64,000 bases of DNA from Halosimplex halophilum. GTDB lineage: Archaea > Halobacteriota > Halobacteria > Halobacteriales > Haloarculaceae. A program made the translations under genes and the position numbers. The DNA is taken from NCBI RefSeq assembly GCF_004698125.1, contig NZ_ML214298.1, positions 372,001 to 436,000 of the forward strand, given 5' to 3'. Within the stretch, counting starts at the first letter, position 1. The number at the start of each line of letters is the position of its first letter. The notes below the pieces were generated by a model. It was not told the origin of the DNA and ran no database searches. It worked only from the letters and a program-made list of their open reading frames with translations. This document shows, in pieces, positions 16,765-23,363 of the stretch.

Positions 16765-19251
16765 ATGACGGTCTCCCAGACGGACCCCGACGAGTCGCCG
16801 TCGGTGTCCGACCCGATCCTGACGGTCAGCGACCTGACGGTCCGGTTCAATATGGACCGGGGCGTGTCGCGCGTCCTCGACGATGTGAACCTCGAGATCG
16901 GGCGAAACGAGATCCTCGGTGTCGTCGGTGAGTCCGGGAGCGGGAAGTCGATGTTCGCCGATTCGCTGCTCGATGCGGTCGTCGACCCGGGCGTGGTGAC
17001 CGGCGACGTCACGTACTATCCCGACTCCGGCGAACCGGTCGACGTGCTCGAGTTCGACAAACAGGAGCGCAATCGATACCGCTGGGAGGAGGTCTCGATG
17101 GTGTTCCAGGGGGCGATGAGTTCCTTCAACCCCGTCCGGGAGATCAGGACCCACTTCGTCGAGACGCTGAGCGCTCACGACGAGCCCGTCTCGGAGGGGA
17201 TGGAGCGGGCGCGCCAGCTGCTCTCGGATCTCTATCTCGACCCCGACCGGGTGCTCGACGCCTACCCGCACGAGCTGTCGGGCGGGATGAAACAGCGCGC
17301 GCTCATCGCGCTGTCGCTCGTACTCGAACCCGAAGTGCTCGTGATGGACGAGCCGACCGCCGCGCTGGATCTGTTGATGCAGCGCTCTATCATCTCCATG
17401 ATCGAGGAGCTGAAGGACAAGTACGACCTCGCGATCGTGTTCATCACGCACGACCTCCCGCTGGTCGCGGGGCTCGTCGACCGGCTGGCGGTCATGTACG
17501 GCTTCGAGTTCGTCGAGACCGCGCCGCTCGAGACGCTCTTGCGGGACGCGTCCCATCCGTACACCCGGTCGCTGTTGAAGTCGACGCCCAACCCGTCGAT
17601 GCCGCTCGACGCGATGGAACCGATCGTGGGGTCGAGCCCGGACCCGGTCGACCCGCCGACGGGGTGTTCGTATCACCCGCGGTGTCCGCTCGCCGACGAG
17701 CGGTGTGAACGGGAGGACCCCGGTGGGAACCGGGTGTCCGAGGATCACGTGGTCGCCTGTCATCACTGGGAGGACGCGGCGGATGCAGTCTCCATGCCGA
17801 CCGATGACGGCGATGCCAGCGATCACGCGAACGAGCGCACGCCTATCGAACGCGACGACGGGGGACCCGGACGCGAACCGTCGGCGGACCCAGTCGTTTC
17901 GATGCGGGACGTCGAGGTCCACTTCGAGGACGACGGCCCGCTGGGGTCGATCCTCTCGGACCCGGAGGTCGTCCGGGCGGTCGACGGCGTCGACATCGAC
18001 ATCTTCGAGAACGACGTGCTGGTGCTGGTCGGCGAGAGCGGCTGTGGGAAGACGACGCTCGGGAAAGTCGGCGTCGCGCTGCAGGAGCCGACCGGCGGAC
18101 GCGTGGAGTACAGGGGACAAGACATCTGGCGGGCGAAAAAGCGCCTCGGCGAGATCGAGACGCCGTACCGACAGATCCGCCGGTCGCTCCAGATCGTCCA
18201 CCAGGACCCGGGCAGTTCGCTCAACTCCATGCGACGGGTGAGTTCGATGTTGGAAGCGCCGCTGAAACGCTGGCAGCGTGACAAGTCCGAACAGGAGCGG
18301 CGGGAACTCATCCTCTCGATGCTCGAATACGTCGGCATGGCGCCTCCCGAAGACTACGTTGATCGGTACCCCCACCAGCTTTCCGGCGGCGAGAAACAGC
18401 GGGTCGCGCTGGTCCGTGCGCTCCTGATGAACCCGGAGGTCATCCTCGCCGACGAGCCGGTCAGCGCCCTCGACGTGAGCCTGCGGGTGGAGATCATGGA
18501 CCTGATGATAGAGCTGCAGGAGCGGTTCGACACGTCGTATCTCTTCGTCTCGCACGACCTCTCGAACGCACGGTACATCGCCGGCAAGACCGACGGGCGG
18601 ATCGCGGTCATGTACCTCGGCGAGATCGTCGAGGTCGGGACCGTCGACCAGATCATGAACGACCCGAGACATCCCTACACGCGGGCGCTGCGGTGGGCAA
18701 CGCCGGAATTGGATCTCGGGTCACGGGAGTCGGTCGAGGCTGGCGACGGACCGATGCGCCGTATCGACGTTCCCGATCCTACCGACCCACCCCGCGGGTG
18801 TCGGTATCACACCAGATGTTCGGAGGTGATCCCCCCGGCGGAGTACGACTTCGAGCAATCGGCGTGGAACGCGGTGATGGACCTCAAAGTCGCTGTCGAG
18901 CGGGAGGGGTTCGACCGCGCGGAGGCCGAAACACGGATTCTCGAGGACGCGAACGGCGAACTGACTGCCGACGGGTCGGCCGACCCCCTTCCAGCAGCGA
19001 TGCGGGATCACTTCGGTATCCCCGACCAACTGAGCGACCCCGACGCCGAACGGGTGCTGTCGACGGCGCTCGAACACATCACCGAGGGCCGGACCGATGC
19101 CGCGGACGAGCTGTTCAGAACCGAGTTCGAGACGGTGTGTCAGACCCGGCGCCCGGAGACGGTGTCAGTCACCGAGAACGGTTCCGCACGCGGCGTCGCC
19201 TGTTTCCTCGAATCGGATCGAGATAGTTCGACGGGGACTTCGGCGCGATAG
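16765..19251 (+). CDS. fused double ATPase of the oligopeptide-type ABC importer (DppD-DppF fusion)
   Basis: One 828-residue chain contains both nucleotide-binding domains. The first half has Walker A GVVGESGSGKS, signature ELSGGMKQRAL and Walker B VLVMDEPTAALD. The second has GESGCGKTTLG, LSGGEKQRVALVRA and VILADEPVSALDVS. Each domain ends in the oligopeptide-family C-terminal zinc/Cys block (GCSYHPRCPLADERC and GCRYHTRCSEV). A C-terminal extension of about 140 residues after the second block has no motif I recognise. The ATG at 16765 is preferred; an in-frame GTG at 16609 would add 52 low-complexity residues. A TATA-like GTTAAACC lies near 16539. Related fused ATPases (YejF type) exist in bacteria. 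It closes the importer operon. Confidence 0.9.
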   Translation: MTVSQTDPDESPSVSDPILTVSDLTVRFNMDRGVSRVLDDVNLEIGRNEILGVVGESGSGKSMFADSLLDAVVDPGVVTGDVTYYPDSGEPVDVLEFDKQERNRYRWEEVSMVFQGAMSSFNPVREIRTHFVETLSAHDEPVSEGMERARQLLSDLYLDPDRVLDAYPHELSGGMKQRALIALSLVLEPEVLVMDEPTAALDLLMQRSIISMIEELKDKYDLAIVFITHDLPLVAGLVDRLAVMYGFEFVETAPLETLLRDASHPYTRSLLKSTPNPSMPLDAMEPIVGSSPDPVDPPTGCSYHPRCPLADERCEREDPGGNRVSEDHVVACHHWEDAADAVSMPTDDGDASDHANERTPIERDDGGPGREPSADPVVSMRDVEVHFEDDGPLGSILSDPEVVRAVDGVDIDIFENDVLVLVGESGCGKTTLGKVGVALQEPTGGRVEYRGQDIWRAKKRLGEIETPYRQIRRSLQIVHQDPGSSLNSMRRVSSMLEAPLKRWQRDKSEQERRELILSMLEYVGMAPPEDYVDRYPHQLSGGEKQRVALVRALLMNPEVILADEPVSALDVSLRVEIMDLMIELQERFDTSYLFVSHDLSNARYIAGKTDGRIAVMYLGEIVEVGTVDQIMNDPRHPYTRALRWATPELDLGSRESVEAGDGPMRRIDVPDPTDPPRGCRYHTRCSEVIPPAEYDFEQSAWNAVMDLKVAVEREGFDRAEAETRILEDANGELTADGSADPLPAAMRDHFGIPDQLSDPDAERVLSTALEHITEGRTDAADELFRTEFETVCQTRRPETVSVTENGSARGVACFLESDRDSSTGTSAR

Positions 19252-19293
19252 ATCGCACTGCCCCCAGAAGGCGTTTCTCGGCTTTCTTTCCGG

Positions 19294-19488
19294 TCAAAAC
19301 GGGTCCCAGTCGACCGCGACGACGACCGCCGCGGCAACGAACGAGAGCACGATCGGGATCGCTGCGAGCGTCGTCACGACACGCGTTTCGGCGTCGAACG
19401 TACCGAACGCGTACGAGAACCCAAGCAGCAGGACGAACAGAACGTCCAGCGTGAGGACGATCCGCGACACCTGTCGGACGAGGCCCAT
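19294..19488 (-). CDS. small two-helix membrane protein
   Basis: A 64-residue protein made of two hydrophobic helices (about residues 9-29, LTLDVLFVLLLGFSYAFG, and 38-59, LAAIPIVLSFVAAAVVVAV) joined by a short acidic loop and ending in DWDPF. The family is not recognised. It stands alone on the minus strand between the importer operon and a Yip1-like gene. Small size and low complexity keep confidence moderate. Confidence 0.5.
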   Translation of the reverse strand: MGLVRQVSRIVLTLDVLFVLLLGFSYAFGTFDAETRVVTTLAAIPIVLSFVAAAVVVAVDWDPF

Positions 19489-19637
19489 GCCGGGAATACG
19501 AATAACACTCGGTTAACGGTTGTCATCGGTGAACAACCGGCCGGCGGCCGAACTCGCCCGCTGCTTCCGTCGGGCGTGGGGCGGAAACGTCGTTCGGAAC
19601 ACGCGGTCGTCGAGACACGGACCGCTCGTCCTGTCCG

Positions 19638-20270
19638 TCAGACGGCGCTGTTGAGAAACCGCCAACCGAAGAAGACGAGCAGCGGTATCGCCGACACGAC
19701 CGCCGCCCGTGCCTTACTGAGTTCTCCCGCTTTCGTGAGGCCGAGCGTCCAGAGGTACCCGCTCACGACCAGAAAGAGACCCCCGACGACCATCGCAGCG
19801 ATGAACGCCGGTTCTCCCGCTGCGTGACTCATGAACTCCGCCAGCCCGTTCGTCTCGTGTTCGATCCGGCTGTTGATAGCCAGTTCCGGGGGCGTGGCAT
19901 CCCGCAACGCGTAGTAGCGTCCAGCCGTCCAGACTAACCCCGTCCCGACGAGCGGCGCCATTCCCCAGCCGACGATCCGAGTGATGTGCCCGAAGAGGGG
20001 ATGGCCGCCCGCTACCAGCGCCAGGACGTACAGCGCAAACGAGAAGGCCAGCCAGAGGAGAAAGCCCTCGAGGAAGTAGTACCCGCCTAGCAGAATGACG
20101 GCGTTGATGACTTCCGACACGGCGGGACCAAGCGTGAGGAACACCGCTGCCGCTTGCAGACTCATCGCGACCGACACCGTGGTCACGATGAGCGTCGGTA
20201 TCACGAGTCGTCCCGTCGCTGCTTTGCGTTGGATAAACGGCTCTGGATCCCCGAATACGCGTGTCGCCAT
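19638..20270 (-). CDS. Yip1-like multi-pass membrane protein
   Basis: A roughly 210-residue protein with about five hydrophobic segments. The pattern resembles the archaeal Yip1 domain family: a charged N-terminus with FGDPEPFIQRKAATG, a first helix LVIPTLIVTTVSVAMSL, a middle helix pair around YYFLEGFLLWLAFSFALYVL, and the short family-like stretch ITRIVGWGMAPLVGTGLVW. Function is unknown. The ATG at 20270 is chosen over an upstream GTG, because a TATA box (ACAATATATTTATG on the minus strand, about 20295-20308) precedes it by about 30 bases. Confidence 0.72.
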   Translation of the reverse strand: MATRVFGDPEPFIQRKAATGRLVIPTLIVTTVSVAMSLQAAAVFLTLGPAVSEVINAVILLGGYYFLEGFLLWLAFSFALYVLALVAGGHPLFGHITRIVGWGMAPLVGTGLVWTAGRYYALRDATPPELAINSRIEHETNGLAEFMSHAAGEPAFIAAMVVGGLFLVVSGYLWTLGLTKAGELSKARAAVVSAIPLLVFFGWRFLNSAV

Positions 20271-20411
20271 GGACACCGGTTGTCTGACCTAGCATAAATA
20301 TATTGTGTATCCGAAGAAGAAATAGCGAGCTCAGGCCCGCTCGGGACAAATCCGGTAGCCGACGCTGTGAGTTCGAATCCCGATGACGACAGTCCACTAT
20401 CTCGCCGGATC

Positions 20412-20431
20412 GTTCTACTATGTAGTAGAAC
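20412..20431. promoter_or_regulatory. perfect inverted repeat, possible operator
   Basis: GTTCTACTA, two bases, TAGTAGAAC. A 9-bp perfect dyad of this size suits binding of a dimeric regulator. It lies about 140 bases upstream of the Yip1-like gene and 17 bases before motif copy C. Confidence 0.4.
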
Positions 20432-20447
20432 ATAGAGATAAAACAGG

Positions 20448-20473
20448 TATATAACACGTGTATGATTGTAATC
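20448..20473 (+). repeat. island motif copy C
   Basis: TATATAACA (20448-20456), ten bases, TGTAATC (20467-20473): one change from copies A and B in the first half-motif, none in the second, and identical spacing. It lacks the CTATAGCG and CTTTATA parts found in A and B. Its spacer contains the palindrome ACACGTGT together with the flanking bases. Confidence 0.55.
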
Positions 20474-20942
20474 CCCCCGCTCCACTGCTTAGGGAGTTCT
20501 CTAGCGGTTAATTATAATCTAAATGTTGGAAACCCACAACAGTATGGATTATTATAGTTACTGTCTTATGATAGTTTATACCGTGCGGAACCTTTTCCTT
20601 TTAGAATATATTGGCTTTATCGGTAAATACTGGATTTTTCTGCCCATATATCAAGAATACATTTTTTATTTTCTACAGATAATGAATATACTTGCAATTC
20701 TCGTCTAGATCGTGCGGCGTAGACGTGAATTTCGCGGTTCGGTTCGGTCTCACGCTTTTGGCCGGTAGGATGGAGAAAACGACCGCTGAGATCGAATCTG
20801 CAGCGGATCGCGACTGCAGATGACGATCCGTGGATGTTCTATTTATATTACCTATATGTTTCTACTAATACTATGAAAATTTACTATTCTGGCCCTGATC
20901 GAGATATACAGTCCCCAACTAGGGTTCTTGCTCCGAGGCATC

Positions 20943-21167
20943 GTCGGCCCGCACAGCCGGCTGGGCCGCGAGGCTATGCCCGACCATGTGGATGTACGGG
21001 CGTTCACCGAGGACGTGAAAGAACACATGCCCGAGCACGACTCCATTAACGACGTGCCGGTCTCGCACGTTACCCTCCCCTCGAAAGACGAGGACACCTA
21101 AGTCCCCAAATTGCAGAAGGACAGCGAGTTCTGGGAGCGGGACCCCTACGCCGACGCCGGCGACTGA
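20943..21167 (+). pseudogene. degraded 3' fragment of taw1
   Basis: This codes for VGPHSRLGREAMPDHVDV, then RAFTEDVKEHMPEHD and, to the end, KLQKDSEFWERDPYADAGD. It is co-linear with the last 74 codons of the intact taw1 at 832-1815. A TAA at 21099-21101 replaces a conserved Trp codon. Over the last 195 bases I count about 26 differences from the intact gene (about 87% identity), but the final 57 bp differ at only one position. The upstream part of the gene is missing. It is either the displaced original 3' end left behind by an integration event, or a fragment brought in from a relative. Confidence 0.9.
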
Positions 21168-21168
21168 C
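21112..21168. repeat. right copy of 57-bp direct repeat (att-like)
   Basis: Partner of 1760-1816 with 56 of 57 identical bases. It covers the end of the taw1 fragment through its stop codon. Homology stops at 21169. It marks the right boundary of the proposed 19.35-kb integrated segment. The 247 bases after it, up to ribK, contain no gene. Confidence 0.8.
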
Positions 21169-21414
21169 GCGCGCTGGCTCCCCTCCGATATTCCCTCTTT
21201 CAAACCCTCTTGGGCCATCCCTCGCGCTTCCTCGCCCGTTCGCGCCCGGATATCACGCCGTGGGAGACTCCGGTGCCGTTATTGCGACCCACCCCAAATT
21301 TCCGGTGTTCCGGCGGCGACTCGTGACGGCTCGAGACTCGCCTTATTCCGTTCCACTTCTGAGATGCGTTCCGTATTCGGTATACTTATCGGGGAGTGAC
21401 CGCTAGTGGGAGAT

Positions 21415-22152
21415 ATGTCAGGAATCACGGCGTCGTCGGCCGGCCACGCGGAGCTGGCGACGCTGAAGGCGCTGGCGCTGTCGGGGGGGCTCGACGGCGA
21501 CCAGAAGGTGTCCTGCTCGGCGCTGGCCGAGCGCCTCGACGCCTCGACGCAGACGGCCTCCCGGCGGCTCCAGCGGCTGGAGGAGGCCGACCTGGTCGAA
21601 CGCGAGATCGTCAGCGACGGCCAGTGGGTGACCGTGACGGCGGCCGGCGAGCGCGCCCTCCAGCGCGAGTACGCCGACTACCGCCGCATCTTCGAGCGCG
21701 ACGCCAGCGTCGAACTGCGCGGGACGATCACCAGCGGGATGGGCGAGGGTCGTCACTACATCTCGCTGCCGGGCTACATGCGCCAGTTCGAGGACAAGCT
21801 CGGCTACGAGCCGTTCCTCGGGACGCTCAACGTCGAACTCGACGAGGAGAGCGTCCGCGAGCGCGGCCGGCTCTCGTCGTTCGAGCCAGTCACCATCGAG
21901 GGCTGGGAGGACGACGAGCGCACCTACGGGCCCGCCTACTGCTACCCCGCCGCCGTCGAGGCCGACGGGGGCGAGACGGCCGCCTCGGACGACGGCGACG
22001 CCGGTCGTTTCGAGGACGCCCACGTCATCACGCCCGAGCGCACCCACCACGGCGACGACCAGCTGGAAGTGATCGCGCCGGTGAAACTCCGCGACGAACT
22101 GGGCCTCGACGACGGCTCCTCGCTCACCATCTATGTCACCGAACAGCGATAG
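21415..22152 (+). CDS. ribK: CTP-dependent riboflavin kinase with N-terminal winged helix (RbkR type)
   Basis: A 245-residue archaeal riboflavin kinase that makes FMN using CTP. Residues about 10-80 form a winged HTH ([20 protein letters not shown], with wing [11 protein letters not shown]). This is the architecture of RbkR, an enzyme that also represses riboflavin genes. The kinase domain follows with [27 protein letters not shown] and a C-terminal [16 protein letters not shown] Ser/Asp-rich insertion sits at about residues 183-200. The ATG at 21415 lies about 30 bases after a TATA-like GGTATACTTATC, so it is leaderless; a GTG nine bases upstream is less likely. The ribB start overlaps its end. 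The palindromic GTATAC in the promoter is a possible self-binding site. Confidence 0.94.
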   Translation: MSGITASSAGHAELATLKALALSGGLDGDQKVSCSALAERLDASTQTASRRLQRLEEADLVEREIVSDGQWVTVTAAGERALQREYADYRRIFERDASVELRGTITSGMGEGRHYISLPGYMRQFEDKLGYEPFLGTLNVELDEESVRERGRLSSFEPVTIEGWEDDERTYGPAYCYPAAVEADGGETAASDDGDAGRFEDAHVITPERTHHGDDQLEVIAPVKLRDELGLDDGSSLTIYVTEQR

Positions 22153-22822
22153 CGTGACCGGCGACGCATCGACCGCCGCGGCGACCGTCGACCGGGCGGT
22201 CGACGCCGTCCGCCGCGGCGACCCGATCCTCGTCCACGACGCGGCCGACCGCGAGGGCGAAGTGGACCTCGTCTACCCCGCGGGGGCGGTCACGCCCGAC
22301 GCGGTCGCCCGCATGCGCAACGACGCCGGCGGGCTGGTCTGCGTCGCGCTCGGCGACGAAGTGGCCGACGCCTTCGAACTCCCCTACCTGCAGGAGACGC
22401 TCGACCACCCCGCCGCGGCCGACCACGACCTGGGCTACGACGAGCGGTCCTCGTTCTCGCTGACGGTCAACCACCGCGACACCTACACCGGGATCACCGA
22501 CGAGGACCGCGCGCTGACGATCACCGAACTCGCGGCGGCCGCGGCCGATCCCGAGAACGTCGACTTCGCCGCCGAGTTCCGCGCGCCCGGCCACGTCCAC
22601 GTCCTCCGGGCGGCGCCGGGCCTCCTCGCGGACCGAGAGGGTCACACCGAGCTGGCCGTCGCGCTGGCCGGCGCCGCCGACCTGCCGCCGGCGATGGTCG
22701 TCTGCGAGATGCTCGACGACGAGGGCGGCGGCGCCCGCTCGCCGGCCGCTGCCCGCGCCTACGCCGACCGCGAGGGGCTCGTCTACGTCGAGGGGGCGGC
22801 CGTCGTCGAGCGGCTCGGCTGA
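22133..22822 (+). CDS. ribB: 3,4-dihydroxy-2-butanone-4-phosphate synthase
   Basis: A 229-residue enzyme converting ribulose-5-phosphate to formate and the four-carbon precursor of riboflavin. The acidic active-site loop [12 protein letters not shown], the conserved [20 protein letters not shown] and the GHTELAV motif are all present. Its ATG lies 20 bases inside the end of ribK, so the two are translationally coupled and both steps of flavin synthesis are made together. The length is normal for a monofunctional archaeal RibB. Confidence 0.95.
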   Translation: MSPNSDSVTGDASTAAATVDRAVDAVRRGDPILVHDAADREGEVDLVYPAGAVTPDAVARMRNDAGGLVCVALGDEVADAFELPYLQETLDHPAAADHDLGYDERSSFSLTVNHRDTYTGITDEDRALTITELAAAAADPENVDFAAEFRAPGHVHVLRAAPGLLADREGHTELAVALAGAADLPPAMVVCEMLDDEGGGARSPAAARAYADREGLVYVEGAAVVERLG

Positions 22823-22907
22823 GCGGGACCGGGAGCGGGACCGAGCCGGATCTGGTCCGGGTCCCGGGACCGGGTCACTGAAGGCCCGTCCGGTCCCAGC
22901 CCCGACG

Positions 22908-23336
22908 ATGCCACGCTGTTCGCGCCGCTCGCTCCTTCGCGCGACGGGTCTCGCGGCCGCCGGCGCCGTCGCCGGTTGCACGAACGACGACACCGACGGG
23001 CCGACCGGGACGCCCAACTCGGGCGACATCGTCGCCGGACCGGACGGCGCCTACGTCTTCGAGCCCGAGTCCTACACCGCCTCGGTCGGCGAGACGGTCA
23101 CCTGGTACTTCGACAGCCCGACCCACAACGTCGGCTGTCGCCCCGGCGACAGCCCGCAGGTCGCCCTGCCGGACGGCGCCGAGCCGTTCGCCAGCTACGA
23201 GGACGGGAACGTGGGAGGGACGGTCCCCCAGGGCGAGACCTACGAACACACCTTCGAGACGGCCGGCGAGTACACCTACGTCTGCATCCCCCACGCCGGC
23301 CAGGGGATGGTCGGGACGGTCGTCGTCGAGGAGTGA
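22908..23336 (+). CDS. halocyanin-like blue copper lipoprotein
   Basis: A 142-residue plastocyanin-family electron carrier on the outer face of the membrane. The N-terminus is a Tat lipoprotein signal (SRRSLLRATGLAAAGAVAGC, lipid on Cys24). The type-1 copper ligands can be named: His73 (SPTHNVGC), Cys126, His129 and Met134 in YVCIPHAGQGMVG. The flanking strands (GETVTWYFDS, GTVPQGETYEHTFETAGEYT) are standard. It probably shuttles electrons between respiratory complexes. No cupredoxin partner or oxidase is adjacent, although a redox cluster lies at 33-36 kb. Confidence 0.93.
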   Translation: MPRCSRRSLLRATGLAAAGAVAGCTNDDTDGPTGTPNSGDIVAGPDGAYVFEPESYTASVGETVTWYFDSPTHNVGCRPGDSPQVALPDGAEPFASYEDGNVGGTVPQGETYEHTFETAGEYTYVCIPHAGQGMVGTVVVEE

Positions 23337-23363
23337 CCGCCAGGGCTCGTCGACGCTCGACCG

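Larger units (their letters stand above)
20271..20942. other. AT-rich intergenic tail of the island
   Basis: A 672-bp stretch with no confident gene. In order it holds the Yip1-like promoter, a 9-bp perfect inverted repeat with a 2-bp spacer (20412-20431), motif copy C (20448-20473), a strongly AT-rich block (20521-20700, 54 of 180 bases G or C, 30%), and an 8-bp inverted repeat ATCTGCAG/CTGCAGAT (20796-20803 and 20814-20821). A 61-codon open frame (20523-20708) covers the AT-rich block. It codes for a hydrophobic, Tyr/Phe/Ile-rich peptide with codon use quite unlike the neighbours, so I leave it uncalled. Foreign or decayed DNA is the simplest reading. Confidence 0.55.

Noticed and set aside
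20367-20390. tRNA T-arm-like sequence GTTCGAATCCC in the island tail
   Set aside because: The flanking bases do not pair into a T-stem and no acceptor or anticodon arms are found; a chance match.
20523-20708. 61-codon frame in AT-rich DNA as a real gene
   Set aside because: Codon use and composition are explained by 30% GC; no promoter or homology visible. Kept as a finding only.
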